From Gemmatimonas phototrophica (GTDB taxonomy: Bacteria > Gemmatimonadota > Gemmatimonadetes > Gemmatimonadales > Gemmatimonadaceae), in assembly GCA_945869195.1 (NCBI GenBank), contig CAMBNV010000004.1, positions 1-64,000 of the forward strand: 64,000 nt of DNA, read 5' to 3'. Positions 36,144 to 46,145 of this stretch are shown piece after piece. How positions within the stretch are numbered: the stretch's first letter is position 1; every line of letters begins with the position of its first letter. The notes below the pieces were generated by a model, which was given only the letters and a program-made list of their open reading frames with translations, was not told the DNA's origin and made no database searches. The translations under genes and the position numbers were made by a program.

Positions 36144-38045
36144 TCACGTTTCTCGACGCGTCTCGTCCACCGCTTCTGCCACCCGCTGCACGTCGCGCGC
36201 CAGCGCCTGCATCTCCTTCGTGAGCGGCCCCTGGTCGTGCAGGCGGGCCGCGATCCCAGCGTTGCGCAGCCGCATGAGGTCGAGGCTCATGGTCTCGAGC
36301 ACCAATAACGCGCGCTCCATCTGGTCGGCCAGCATCGTTCGGCGTTGGGCGAGTTCGGTCAGCGTCTTGAGTTGACGCTCAAGGAGTTCGAGTTTCCGAT
36401 CCCGCTCGGGTGCGTCCAGCGGTAACTGGTTCGCCTCGGTGATCCGTGCCTGTAATCGCACGATCGCATCCGGCGAGGCCTCGGTGTCCAGCGCATGTAG
36501 CGCGGTGGCAAGGGTACGCACGCGTTCGACGAGCGACTCCACGGTCGGCTGAATCTCGGGTAACATCGACCGTTCGGACTCTCCCAGTCGGGCGAGCACC
36601 GAGCGGATCTGGGCACGCGCAGCGAAAGCGTCGCGCAGGCGCGCGCCCTGACGCCCGTCGAGCACTTCGTGCGGTACGCTTTCCAGCACCGCCTCGGTCG
36701 CGGTCACCGGGGCCGGTATCCGGGCGTCGATCAGGCGGAGCGGCTGCTCCTCGCCGCTGAACGCGCGGCGTGCCGGCCGGCGAAAGACATCGCGCAGGGG
36801 AATGCCGTCGGCCCAGAGGTCGCTCAGACTCCGCACGGCCCGGAACCCCATCACGATCGCGGGAACGATCCACCAGTGCAGGCCCGGCGTAAAAACGGCG
36901 TTGATTGCTGCGAGCATAAGGATCGTCCCCGCGCTCCCCGTGAAGCGGCGGCGCACCCTCGCGATCCGCTCCTCCGGCGACTGGCGCTGCAGTTCGTACG
37001 GCGGCCGCTCGCGCGCGGCGCGGCGGCCGCGGACCGCGTCCTTCCAGCGACCCTGTTCCTCCCGCCAACGGTTCAGCGCGTCGCGACCTTCCTCGCGGCG
37101 CCCCTGAATGGTGCCCACCGTCGCCGGATGGCTGGGGTGGGATGATGATTGTGGCGGCGAAAACGATGCCGGTGGTGTGGCCACCGGCGTCACCCACGGC
37201 CCGTCCGAGGCGAGCGCGAAACGGAATGCGGCGGCGTCGGGCCATCGGTCGTCGCGGCCTTTCGCAAGCGCGCGATCGATCGCCCGTACGAGGTTGTCCG
37301 GCAGGTCGCGGCGTAGCTGTGCGAGTGGGCGCGGGCGCTCGCTGAGATGCTTCATGAGCATCGAGGGAGTGTTCGTCGCCTGAAACGGCAGTTCGCCCGC
37401 GAGCAGCTGGTAGCCAACGACCCCGAGTGCATAGATGTCGGCGCGCCCGTCCACCTCGCGTTCCCCCATCGCCTGCTCGGGACTCATGTACGCCGGTGTC
37501 CCCACCGCTATGCCGGTGACCGTGAGGCGCTGATCTCCTTCGGCCGCGCGCGCGATTCCGAAATCGGTCACGAGCGAACGCCCGGTCGCGGCGTCGATCA
37601 GGATGTTGTCAGGCTTAATGTCGCGGTGGATCACGCCGACCTGATGCGCGTACTGCAGCGCTTCGGCGACGTCACTCAGAATCCTGCGCACCATTTCTAG
37701 CGGCGGTCTCGGTTCGCGCGCGAGCCGGGCGGCGAGCGACTCTCCCTCCACCAACCCGACCGTGAAGTAGACAATCCCCTCAGCCTCGGCCACCGCGTAG
37801 ATCGGGACAATGTTCGGGTGCGAGAGTCGCGCCGACATCTCCGCTTCGCGGAGGAAACGGGTGCGCACCTCTGGCCGAAAGGCGAGCTCCGGCGGAAGGA
37901 CCTTGAGCGCTACCTTGCGACGAAGCCGAATATCGAGCGCCCGGTAGACGACGGCCATGCCGCCACGTCCGATCTCCGCTTCGATCTCATACAGACCTGC
38001 GACGGCGGCCGAGCAACGCGCGCGCAGTAGCAGGTCCTCACCCAC
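36144..38045 (-). CDS. Ser/Thr protein kinase with two-helix membrane segment and coiled coil (second of pair)
   Basis: 633 residues from GTG 38045. The kinase domain (about 17-280) has Gly loop G-R-G-G-M-A, V-A-L-K, catalytic H-R-D-I-K-P-D-N, D-F-G and S-P-E-Q and looks active. A Pro/Ser linker follows, then a hydrophobic pair near 390-425 (I-L-M-L-A-A-I-N and W-W-I-V-P-A-I) and a long C-terminal coiled coil (about 470-620). The start overlaps the upstream kinase stop by 8 bp, so the two are coupled. Confidence 0.88.
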   Translation of the reverse strand: MGEDLLLRARCSAAVAGLYEIEAEIGRGGMAVVYRALDIRLRRKVALKVLPPELAFRPEVRTRFLREAEMSARLSHPNIVPIYAVAEAEGIVYFTVGLVEGESLAARLAREPRPPLEMVRRILSDVAEALQYAHQVGVIHRDIKPDNILIDAATGRSLVTDFGIARAAEGDQRLTVTGIAVGTPAYMSPEQAMGEREVDGRADIYALGVVGYQLLAGELPFQATNTPSMLMKHLSERPRPLAQLRRDLPDNLVRAIDRALAKGRDDRWPDAAAFRFALASDGPWVTPVATPPASFSPPQSSSHPSHPATVGTIQGRREEGRDALNRWREEQGRWKDAVRGRRAARERPPYELQRQSPEERIARVRRRFTGSAGTILMLAAINAVFTPGLHWWIVPAIVMGFRAVRSLSDLWADGIPLRDVFRRPARRAFSGEEQPLRLIDARIPAPVTATEAVLESVPHEVLDGRQGARLRDAFAARAQIRSVLARLGESERSMLPEIQPTVESLVERVRTLATALHALDTEASPDAIVRLQARITEANQLPLDAPERDRKLELLERQLKTLTELAQRRTMLADQMERALLVLETMSLDLMRLRNAGIAARLHDQGPLTKEMQALARDVQRVAEAVDETRRET

Positions 38046-39969
38046 GGGGAGCCGGCCGCTGGAGGCGCGCCATCGCCTCGCCGACGTACACCACGCTGTC
38101 CACCTCGCGTGCGAGGGCCATCGCCTGCTCGGCGATTGAGGTCACATGCTGCCAACTCTGGGTCCCGGTTTTCAGACGCAGCACGTCGAACTTCATGTTC
38201 TGCAGCGCGAGCAGGCAGCTCTCGAGGCGTGCGCGCATCTCGCCCCGCCGCTTCTGGGACTCCGCTACGCTCCGGCGGTTGCGCTTGAGCGTCGCCAGTC
38301 GATGTACGCGCGACTCGCTCGCCTCGCGGTCGAGGGGATTCGCCTGCGACTCGAGCAGAATGATCTCCTGTTCAATCGCCTTCGCGCTTGACGGACCAAC
38401 CTCCCGCTCGAGGGCGCCGAGCGCCCCGGCCAGCCCAAGCACCTTCTCTGCCAGACTGCGCGCGCTCGGCACCACGTCGGGAAGTCGGGCGATATCGGCC
38501 CTGGGTACGTCGTTCATCAGGCGGATGATTTCGTCGCGATCAAGGAGCGCTTGGCGCGCGGCCGCGGCCTCCGAACCATTCCCGAGCGCTGCGACCTCCG
38601 CCGCTTCCACCGCGGACGGGCCCATCACCGGCAGGCCCGTCACCGGCAGGCCCGTCGCCGACGAGGTCCCCTGGCTCAGGCGACGACGGGTGCGCTCACG
38701 AACCTCCGCGCGCTTGACTGGGTCGAAAATTGCCTTCGCGTCGTCGAGGGTTTCGGCCGCGAGATCCACGATCATCCGGTCGCGCGGCTGTTTGAACACA
38801 TCACGCCAGTCAAATCCGTCGCTCCAGAGGCGGGCGTACTTGTACGCGATGCTGATCCCCCAAAAGGCCGAGATCGCCAGCAGGTCCGGACCGCCGACCA
38901 GGTTCACCACAACGAGCGAGCCGGTGACGGAGAGGAAGGGCGCGAGCTTTTTACGGAACTCGACGACGGCGGGCGCGTTCCAGCGCTCCACGTCGCCCGG
39001 GGGCGTCCCGGTCTCGTGCATCGAGGCGGACTCCCAGCCCGTCGCCGGCTGTGGATACGCCGCTCGAGCACGCGGGGGGAGGTCGGGCACGATGCCGGTT
39101 TCGAGAGCGCGCACGAAGCTGCGCGCATCGGGGAAACGGTCGTCGGGGTTCTTCTCGAGACAGAGCATCACCGTCCGCGCGAGATCGGCCGGCACCGTGG
39201 CGCGCTGGTCGATCGGCACCGGCCGCTCGGAGAGATGCTTGACGAACAACGCCGGAGCGCTCGTCGCGTTAAACGGCAGGTCACCGCAGAGCATCTGATA
39301 CGCCACGACCCCCAGCGAGTAGAGGTCAGTGCGGCCGTCGATGTCGCGGTCGCTGGCCGACTGCTCGGGGCTCATGAAAGCCGGCGTGCCAATCGCGATT
39401 CCGGTGCCGGTGAGTTTCTGGTCCCCCGCTTCAGTGAGCGCGCGCGCGATCCCGAAGTCGGTCATCATCGTGCGGCCGCTGGACGCCTCAATGAGGATGT
39501 TGTCCGGCTTGACGTCCCGGTGGACCGTATTCTGCGCGTGGGCGTACGCGAGCGCGTCCCCGACCTCGCGAAGGATGCGTCGCGTCTCGTCGGGCGCGAT
39601 CGTTCGGTCGCGCGCGATCCGTGTCCCGAGGTTCTCGCCCTCGACCAGGGCCATCACGAAATAGACGAGGCCTTCGCGTTCGTCGACCGAGTAGATCGGC
39701 ACGATATGCGGATGCGAGAGCTGTGCCGCCATCTCCGCTTCGCGCAAGAAGCGCCGGCGGATTTCCGTCCGGAACGCGAGCTCCGGGGGGAGCAACTTGA
39801 TAGCGACCGGCCGTTTGAGGCGCTTGTCGCGCCCTTTATAGACGATTCCCATCCCGCCCCGGCCGATTTCCCTGTCAATCTCGTACTGGGACTCGAGCGC
39901 GCGCCTGACGTGCGCGCCCAACTCGGCGTCCGACGTACTGATGCTGTGGGGTTCGCTCACGGCGGGCAT
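38038..39969 (-). CDS. Ser/Thr protein kinase with two-helix membrane segment and coiled coil (first of pair)
   Basis: 643 residues from ATG 39969 (an in-frame ATG 19 codons upstream exists but is not family-like). It has an active-looking kinase domain (G-R-G-G-M-G, V-A-I-K, H-R-D-V-K-P-D-N, D-F-G, S-P-E-Q), a hydrophobic two-helix segment and a coiled-coil tail. The layout matches the downstream gene, and D-V-F-K-Q-P / D-V-F-R-R-P follow the membrane part in each, so they arose by duplication. It diverges from lon across a 223-bp gap in which no clear promoter could be assigned. Confidence 0.88.
   Translation of the reverse strand: MPAVSEPHSISTSDAELGAHVRRALESQYEIDREIGRGGMGIVYKGRDKRLKRPVAIKLLPPELAFRTEIRRRFLREAEMAAQLSHPHIVPIYSVDEREGLVYFVMALVEGENLGTRIARDRTIAPDETRRILREVGDALAYAHAQNTVHRDVKPDNILIEASSGRTMMTDFGIARALTEAGDQKLTGTGIAIGTPAFMSPEQSASDRDIDGRTDLYSLGVVAYQMLCGDLPFNATSAPALFVKHLSERPVPIDQRATVPADLARTVMLCLEKNPDDRFPDARSFVRALETGIVPDLPPRARAAYPQPATGWESASMHETGTPPGDVERWNAPAVVEFRKKLAPFLSVTGSLVVVNLVGGPDLLAISAFWGISIAYKYARLWSDGFDWRDVFKQPRDRMIVDLAAETLDDAKAIFDPVKRAEVRERTRRRLSQGTSSATGLPVTGLPVMGPSAVEAAEVAALGNGSEAAAARQALLDRDEIIRLMNDVPRADIARLPDVVPSARSLAEKVLGLAGALGALEREVGPSSAKAIEQEIILLESQANPLDREASESRVHRLATLKRNRRSVAESQKRRGEMRARLESCLLALQNMKFDVLRLKTGTQSWQHVTSIAEQAMALAREVDSVVYVGEAMARLQRPAPRG
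38626..38655 (-). repeat. 15-bp tandem duplication inside a kinase gene
   Basis: CACCGGCAGGCCCGT occurs twice back to back and encodes T-G-L-P-V twice in the linker before the coiled coil. It keeps the frame. Confidence 0.85.
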
Positions 39970-40192
39970 CGCGGGGTCGGAGAGGGACAAAGGATACAAC
40001 TCAGCCAGCGTCGGCACCACAGGCACGTCGCGCTACTCGACTCGCTATCGCCGCTCTGGCAGGGCACTACGTCAGGACGGCTGGAGGAAGTTGCAATCTG
40101 CGCCAGTATGTCGTAAGTCAGTACGGAACGCCCCTTGCGTCTGCGGGAAGGTAGACATCCTTCCTCTTCAAGCCCGATTGGACACCCCTGAG

Positions 40193-42754
40193 ATGAGCAC
40201 GCGCCACACACTTCCGGTTCTTCCCCTGAGAGGGACCGTGATTTTTCCCGGATTGACGGCCCCGATCGCGGCGGGCCGCCCAGGGACACTTCGCGCGATC
40301 GAGGCGGCGCTCAAGGGTGACCGCCTCGTGTTCGCGGTCGCCCAGCGCGACAACGCCGACGAGCCTGCGCCGGAGATCCTGTACTCAATGGGCGTGATTG
40401 CGCGCATCGGTCAGGTCCAGCGCGGCTTGGGAGGCGTGCAGCTCCTGCTGCACGGTGAGCAGCGCGCCACCTCACTAAAGTACACGACCACCGAGGACTA
40501 CCTCTCGGCCGTGGTCGTGCCGTCGGAGGAGATGTCGCCGCTGGACGACCAGGACGCCGCCTTTACGGCCCTCCATAAGGAGATCCGCGAGCGTGCCGCC
40601 GAGCTCGGAGAGCGCCGCGGTCTTCCCGAGGAGGTGGTCTCCCAGGTGCTCGATTCGGTCACCGAACCCGCCAAGTTTGCCGACCTCGTCGCGGGTTACA
40701 TCGAACTCTCTGTTGCGGAGAAGCAGGGACTCCTCGAGACCCTCTCGGTCGAGGAGCGGCTGCGTAAGGTGCTCGTGCATATCCAGCGCCAGATCTCTCT
40801 CCTTGAGGCGCAGGAGGAGATCAAGTCGCAGGTGCAGGAGGAGCTCGGCGAGCGTCAGCGCGAAATGTTTCTGCGCGAGCAGATCAAGGCGATCCAGAAG
40901 GAGCTCGGCGACGATGGCCAGGCCAAGGAGATCGAGGAGCTTCGCGAGAAGCTGAACAAGCTCATCCTTCCTACGGAGGCGCGCACGGAGGTCGAGCGCG
41001 AACTCGGCCGCCTCGAGCGAGCGGGTCGCGAGTCGATGGAAGCGCAGGTCATCCGCACCTACCTCGAATGGATCGCCGAGCTGCCCTGGAACAAGCGCTC
41101 CGACGACCAGATCGACCTCCCGTACGCGCACCAGGTGCTCGAGGAGGATCACTATGGCCTGAAGGACGTGAAGGACCGCATACTCGAGTTCCTGGCGGTC
41201 CGCCAACTGCGCGCACAGCAACTCTCGGAGGAGATGGACCGCACCGGCGAGTTCCCGGCGGCGAAGCTCAAGGAGCCTAAGGAGGACGCGCCCGCGACCG
41301 CCGCGCCGAAAAAGTCGAGTAGCGAGGAGCAGGCGCGGACCATCACAGACAAGCGGGAAGCGAAAGCCCGCGCGATGGCCAAGGGGCCGATCCTGCTCTT
41401 CTCCGGTCCGCCTGGGGTGGGAAAGACCTCAATCGCGAAGTCGATCGCGCGTTCGCTCGGTCGTGAGTACGTGCGCATCGCGCTCGGCGGTGCCCGTGAC
41501 GAAGCCGACATCCGAGGTCATCGCCGTACGTACGTGGGCGCGATGCCCGGCCGCATCGTCCAGGGAATGAAACAGGCGGGCACGAAGAACCCCGTTTTTC
41601 TCCTCGACGAAGTCGACAAACTCGGCGTCTCGTTCCAGGGCGATCCCTCGAGCGCGCTGCTGGAGGTGCTCGATCCCGCGCAGAACGATTCGTTCACCGA
41701 CCACTACCTCGGCGTGCCGTTCGACCTGAGCGAGGTGTTGTTCATCGCGACCGCGAACTTCATTCAGAATATCCCCGGTCCGCTGCTCGACCGTATGGAG
41801 GTCGTGGAGTTCGCCGGCTACACGGAACGCGAAAAAGCCGAGATCGCGAAGAAGTACCTGATTCCGCGTCAGCTCGTGGAAAATGGACTCGACCGCAAGG
41901 ACGTGACGTTCAGCGACGAGGCGATCGCCGCCCTCGTGAGCAAGTACACGCGCGAGAGCGGCGTGCGCCAGCTCGAACGTGAGATCGGCAAGGTCGCGCG
42001 CAAAGTCGCACGCCGCATTGCGACCGAGCAGGGCGAAAACCCGATCGCCGACGGCATCATCTCGGCTGACGAGGTGCGCGAGTTGCTCGGTCGCCCGCGG
42101 GTGCATCCCGAAAAGGCGATCGCCGCGCACGAGGTCGGCACAGCCACCGGCATGTACTACACGCCGATGGGTGGCGACATCATGTTCGTCGAGGCCTCCG
42201 TACGTGCGCTCACGGTGCCGAGTGGAAGTGACGGCAACGGCAGCGGGGTCCCCGTGGCACTCATCCTCACCGGACAGCTCGGCGACGTCATGAAGGAGTC
42301 GGCGCGCGCGGCCTTCACGTACGTGACCAAGAACGCCGAACGACTCGGCATCCCGCGCTCCAGACTCGGCACGGTAGAGACCCACATCCATGTCCCGGCG
42401 GGCGCGATCCCCAAGGACGGCCCGTCGGCTGGCGTGGCGATCTCGACGGCACTGGCGAGCGAGCTGAGTGGGCGCCCGGTGCGGAGCAACATCGCAATGA
42501 CCGGCGAGATCACCCTCCGGGGCCGCGTGCTGCCGATCGGCGGCGTGAAGGAGAAGGTGCTCGGCGCCCTGCGGGCCGGAATCACCGACGTGATTCTCCC
42601 GAAAGCGAATGAGGCGGACGTGGAGGATGTGCCCGATGAGGCGCGTGGAAAACTCCGGTTCCACTTCGTCGAGTCGCTCGAGGAGGTGCTCGCGCTGGCC
42701 CTGCTACCTGAGCCCGCCAAGAGTACCGAGGAACCTCTGGCGGTAGTCGCCTAG
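40193..42754 (+). CDS. lon: ATP-dependent protease Lon, with an insertion before Walker A
   Basis: 853 residues from ATG 40193. N-terminal LON substrate domain (L-P-V-L-P-L-R-G-T-V-I-F-P), coiled coil, AAA+ module (Walker A G-P-P-G-V-G-K-T at 405-412) and protease domain with P-K-D-G-P-S-A-G (Ser745). Just before Walker A is a Pro/Ala/Lys/Glu-rich insertion of about 50 residues absent from E. coli Lon, whose Walker A begins near 356. It degrades misfolded and regulatory proteins. No clear heat-shock promoter was found upstream. Confidence 0.95.
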   Translation: MSTRHTLPVLPLRGTVIFPGLTAPIAAGRPGTLRAIEAALKGDRLVFAVAQRDNADEPAPEILYSMGVIARIGQVQRGLGGVQLLLHGEQRATSLKYTTTEDYLSAVVVPSEEMSPLDDQDAAFTALHKEIRERAAELGERRGLPEEVVSQVLDSVTEPAKFADLVAGYIELSVAEKQGLLETLSVEERLRKVLVHIQRQISLLEAQEEIKSQVQEELGERQREMFLREQIKAIQKELGDDGQAKEIEELREKLNKLILPTEARTEVERELGRLERAGRESMEAQVIRTYLEWIAELPWNKRSDDQIDLPYAHQVLEEDHYGLKDVKDRILEFLAVRQLRAQQLSEEMDRTGEFPAAKLKEPKEDAPATAAPKKSSSEEQARTITDKREAKARAMAKGPILLFSGPPGVGKTSIAKSIARSLGREYVRIALGGARDEADIRGHRRTYVGAMPGRIVQGMKQAGTKNPVFLLDEVDKLGVSFQGDPSSALLEVLDPAQNDSFTDHYLGVPFDLSEVLFIATANFIQNIPGPLLDRMEVVEFAGYTEREKAEIAKKYLIPRQLVENGLDRKDVTFSDEAIAALVSKYTRESGVRQLEREIGKVARKVARRIATEQGENPIADGIISADEVRELLGRPRVHPEKAIAAHEVGTATGMYYTPMGGDIMFVEASVRALTVPSGSDGNGSGVPVALILTGQLGDVMKESARAAFTYVTKNAERLGIPRSRLGTVETHIHVPAGAIPKDGPSAGVAISTALASELSGRPVRSNIAMTGEITLRGRVLPIGGVKEKVLGALRAGITDVILPKANEADVEDVPDEARGKLRFHFVESLEEVLALALLPEPAKSTEEPLAVVA

Positions 42755-42766
42755 TATCATGGACCA

Positions 42767-43570
42767 ATGACTATGCGTCGCCGTTTTCTCATCCCCGTCG
42801 CGCTCACCGCGCTCGCCGCCGCCATCGCCCCTGACGCGGCGGCGCAGGACGACCGCACCGTCATCCAGGTGACAGATGTGCGCGGCAATGCCATCCCGTT
42901 CGCCCTCGTGCAGATCGTCAACGGCGTTGGTCGTGTTGCCGACGACTCCGGTCGGGCCATCTTCAATATCAAACCGAAGGACTCGCTGAACATTCAGGCG
43001 CGTCGCATCGGCTTCCAGCCGTACATCGGCTGGGTGAAGCGCAATGTGACAAGCGGACTCTATGTAGCCGACCTGCCGTTGGTACCGCGCTCGCTCGACC
43101 CAGTGACAATCTCGGGCCGCCGCGACACGCCACTCGCGCGCACCGGCTTTTATGATCGCGTGGCGCGGGTGCAGAAGGGCGCTTATGCGGCGCGCATGAT
43201 CACGCCCGAGGAGCTCGACTTCCGCAATCCGATCAAGCTCTCGCAGATCCTGTCCGGCGACAGCTACGTGAAGGTCACGCCGATGAACGGCCGGCAGGTA
43301 CTGCTCGGTCGCGGGATCAACTGCGCCATGACGATCTTGGTGGACGGGCAGCCGATGCTTGGCACGATCGAGGAGGCCGTCGGCAACGTGAACCCGCCGC
43401 CGTTGAACTCGCTCAGCTCGATCGACGATGTGGTCACCGCAGGATCGATTGCCGCGATCGAGATCTACGGGAGTGTTGCGTCGGTGCCAGTAGAGTTGCA
43501 GCGCGTGGCGGGATCGCGCATGGCGCAGGGATGCGGGTTGATTGCGATCTGGACGGGGAGTCGCAAGTAG
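42767..43570 (+). CDS. Secreted CarboxypepD-regulatory/TonB-plug-like protein
   Basis: 267 residues. Signal peptide M-T-M-R-R-R-F-L-I-P-V then A-A-A-Q. A carboxypeptidase-regulatory-like beta domain (V-T-D-V-R-G-N-A-I-P-F-A-L-V) covers about 30-110. A plug-like segment follows (V-T-I-S-G-R-R, I-E-I-Y-G-S). There is no beta-barrel, so it is not itself a receptor. From memory such plug-only proteins are frequent in Gemmatimonadota and Bacteroidota. It starts 12 bp after lon but lies beyond its stop. Confidence 0.7.
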   Translation: MTMRRRFLIPVALTALAAAIAPDAAAQDDRTVIQVTDVRGNAIPFALVQIVNGVGRVADDSGRAIFNIKPKDSLNIQARRIGFQPYIGWVKRNVTSGLYVADLPLVPRSLDPVTISGRRDTPLARTGFYDRVARVQKGAYAARMITPEELDFRNPIKLSQILSGDSYVKVTPMNGRQVLLGRGINCAMTILVDGQPMLGTIEEAVGNVNPPPLNSLSSIDDVVTAGSIAAIEIYGSVASVPVELQRVAGSRMAQGCGLIAIWTGSRK

Positions 43571-43605
43571 CGGGTGCTCGCTGACTCGAGGAAGGCGGGC
43601 GTTGT

Positions 43606-45762
43606 CTACTGGCGGATCGGTCGCACGCGTCCATCACGCTCGAGCGTGAAACGCGGCAGCAGCGGGGCGCCTAGCGCCGTCAGTCCCTCTGTGAGCGGAG
43701 GCGCGGCGCCTTCGGCCCGGAATAGGGCCATCAGCGACGACGGCACGGTGTACGGGTCGGCCGCGAGCGTATTGACGGAGTAGCCCAGATCCGCGAGGCC
43801 CTGGATGGTCATCTTGGAGAGCAGGTTGGTCGTACCGAAGTAGCCCGTCATAAGCTCCGTCATGAACGTGCTCTCTTTCCAGTGCGTGTTCCGCGTGCCC
43901 GATCCGCACGCAAGGCTCGCAGCGAGGTTGAGACAGTTCTCGGCGGGCACCGACCCGAGGCAGACCGCGGCGCCTCCGAGATCGTTGGTGCAGGCAGCGG
44001 TCGCAAGCGGACCCGTGACGCGCACCGTCGCGCTGTCCCGGTCGGCGAGCAGGCCTCGCGCCGTCCAGAGCGTTCCGATGCCCACGGCGTGCAGCATCTC
44101 ATGGGCGATCACGTCAGCCAGTCGGCCTCTATTCGCAAGGTCGGTGAGGTCCGCGCTGTCAAAGCGCATAGTCCCGAGCGCTGGCAGTCCACCGGTCGTG
44201 CGAGTCAGGCAGGGACCAGCGGAGCCGAGGACCTGACCGATGCCGTCAATCGGAATCACGCTTGCGTAGATAATCACGTCGTCGACGCTCTCGTTGAGCG
44301 GAGGCACGCCGGTGAACGCCGCGTTGCACTGCGAGATATTGAACGGCAGCGCGGTCGTACCGATCTGCGCGTCCGGCAGATCGCCAACAATCAACGCGGC
44401 AATCCGATCGGCGGCATTCGTGAAGGCCAGCGCGATTGCACCGGTGGGAGGGGTCCCCACGTAGCGCAACGTGATACCAAAAGCGGTCTGCACCGTCGCC
44501 GAGAAGAGCTGCACGACGCTACCGTTTGACGCGGTGAGCAGTTGACTCCCACCGCGCCGGCCGAGCGTCCAGGGGGGCGAGTCAGCGAAGCCATTCACCT
44601 CGGTCGAGGCCGCCGAGACCGTCGAACTGCCGCCAAGCGTCCCGCCACCCGAGGTAACGGTCCAGAGCACGCCCCGGCCGCTAATGCCGTTTCCATACTG
44701 GTCGAGGAGTCGTACCCGCGGCGTGATCGGAAGTGTGGCACCGGCGAACGCGACCTGCGTAGCCCCCTGGACCAGCGCCAGCTCGGTGGCAACATCTGGG
44801 GTCGCCAGCACGGTGAATATCCGCATCGGCAGACCGGAGACGACGACCGTGACCGAGTGCGGCCCCGCGGTCGTGCCGAGGCGCCAGGTCCCGATGGTCG
44901 TGGGGCCTGCCGAGGAGAGTGTCGGGGCGCCCGTGAGTGTGCCGTTACCCGCCGTATTCATCACCGTAACCGGCACGCCCTGCAGCACCGTGCCATTCAC
45001 ATCGCGGACCGCGAACGCGGGAGCAGGCGTGAGCTCGGTGAATACGGTCGCAGTCGCGGGAGCCACCTGCTCTATGGTCAGACTAGACGGAGCCAGTTGC
45101 GCAGTCGCAGTAAAGCGCGCGCTGAAGGCGCCAAGCGAAGCGATAACCGCCTGTTCGCCGGTGGCGATGGTGCCCAGCGTCCACGTCGGTGCGACGGCGA
45201 TCCCGTCTCCCCCCGTGACGCTCGTGGTCGCCGCAAGTGAACCTCCGCCGGCGTCGACGGCCCACCTGACCGATGTACCTATCACGGCATTATTGAATGC
45301 ATCGCGAACCTGAACGCGCAGCGAAGCGAACAGGGGTGCGTTCTGTGTACCGAACTGATCATCGCCATCGACGATCGCAAACTGGGTCGCCGGACCGGCG
45401 ACGGCCTGCACAGTGAAGACGAGCGGTGATAGGTCGGCCACCCTCACGGCTACCGTCTGTGGACCGGACACCGTCCCGAGCCACCACTGTCCGATCAGCG
45501 TGGGGCCCGCGAGCGACAGCGTCGGCGCCCCCACCAGCTCGCCTCCACCAGACGTCACGGCGACGCTCACCGGGATGCCCGCGAGCGAGCGGCCGTTGCT
45601 GGCGCGCACCTCGAAGCTCGGTGTCGTACCGATGACACTACCGACGACGGCGCTTGCGACCGGATTCGCCGTCACGGCGAACAGGGCGCTTGGCGACGGT
45701 GGCTCGGTGCCGCCACAGGCCGTGGCGGCAGCAAGGCCGAGGGGAAGAAAGAGACGGCGCAT
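43606..45762 (-). CDS. Secreted leishmanolysin-like (M8) metallopeptidase lipoprotein with Ig-like repeats
   Basis: 718 residues from ATG 45762. The lipoprotein signal (A-A-A-T-A-C-G-G) is imperfect at -3. About four Ig/invasin-like repeats of roughly 110 residues follow, each with a W-T-L-G or W-x-L-G-T motif. The C-terminal domain has H-E-M-L-H-A-V-G, a later T-H-W that could supply the third zinc ligand, and the Met-turn-like M-T-E-L-M-T-G. These fit the M8 family. Cysteines in the last 180 residues may form disulfides. It is probably cell-surface; the substrate is unknown. Confidence 0.8.
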   Translation of the reverse strand: MRRLFLPLGLAAATACGGTEPPSPSALFAVTANPVASAVVGSVIGTTPSFEVRASNGRSLAGIPVSVAVTSGGGELVGAPTLSLAGPTLIGQWWLGTVSGPQTVAVRVADLSPLVFTVQAVAGPATQFAIVDGDDQFGTQNAPLFASLRVQVRDAFNNAVIGTSVRWAVDAGGGSLAATTSVTGGDGIAVAPTWTLGTIATGEQAVIASLGAFSARFTATAQLAPSSLTIEQVAPATATVFTELTPAPAFAVRDVNGTVLQGVPVTVMNTAGNGTLTGAPTLSSAGPTTIGTWRLGTTAGPHSVTVVVSGLPMRIFTVLATPDVATELALVQGATQVAFAGATLPITPRVRLLDQYGNGISGRGVLWTVTSGGGTLGGSSTVSAASTEVNGFADSPPWTLGRRGGSQLLTASNGSVVQLFSATVQTAFGITLRYVGTPPTGAIALAFTNAADRIAALIVGDLPDAQIGTTALPFNISQCNAAFTGVPPLNESVDDVIIYASVIPIDGIGQVLGSAGPCLTRTTGGLPALGTMRFDSADLTDLANRGRLADVIAHEMLHAVGIGTLWTARGLLADRDSATVRVTGPLATAACTNDLGGAAVCLGSVPAENCLNLAASLACGSGTRNTHWKESTFMTELMTGYFGTTNLLSKMTIQGLADLGYSVNTLAADPYTVPSSLMALFRAEGAAPPLTEGLTALGAPLLPRFTLERDGRVRPIRQ

Positions 45763-45806
45763 ACGCCTCGTCCGTGGTGGGTGGGCCGGGTTCACGGGAA
45801 GGCGGA

Positions 45807-46145
45807 TTATGGTTTTTTCTTAACCGGGACAATCGGCGTGACCCTGCCCGTCGAGTCCACGGTGAACGTCGGCCCGAAGGCAGAGTCGCGGCCCAGCTCC
45901 TGCCCGCCACCCGGTGTCGCGCCAGTCGGTACCGGAGGTGTCGCGCGCGACGGTGCGAGCGGAGCCGCCTCGGCCGAGCGAGCGAGCCTACCGCTGTCAG
46001 ACCTCGCCGCAGCGTCGGCGGCGACTGTCGACTCCCCCGCCGCGGTCGCTGAAGACGAATCCGCTCTGGTCTGCTCGGCCCGAGGCCCGTTGGGTCCGCA
46101 GGCGGCGAGCACGGCGGCGAGCACAAGCGTAACTCGTCGGAGCAT
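45807..46145 (-). CDS. Small lipoprotein of unknown function
   Basis: 112 residues from ATG 46145. The signal L-V-L-A-A-V-L-A-A-C gives a good lipobox. The mature part is low-complexity Ala/Ser/Thr/Arg-rich and ends in a charged V-K-K-K-P. No domain is recognised. The gap of 44 bp to the M8 gene suggests a shared transcript. Confidence 0.65.
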   Translation of the reverse strand: MLRRVTLVLAAVLAACGPNGPRAEQTRADSSSATAAGESTVAADAAARSDSGRLARSAEAAPLAPSRATPPVPTGATPGGGQELGRDSAFGPTFTVDSTGRVTPIVPVKKKP

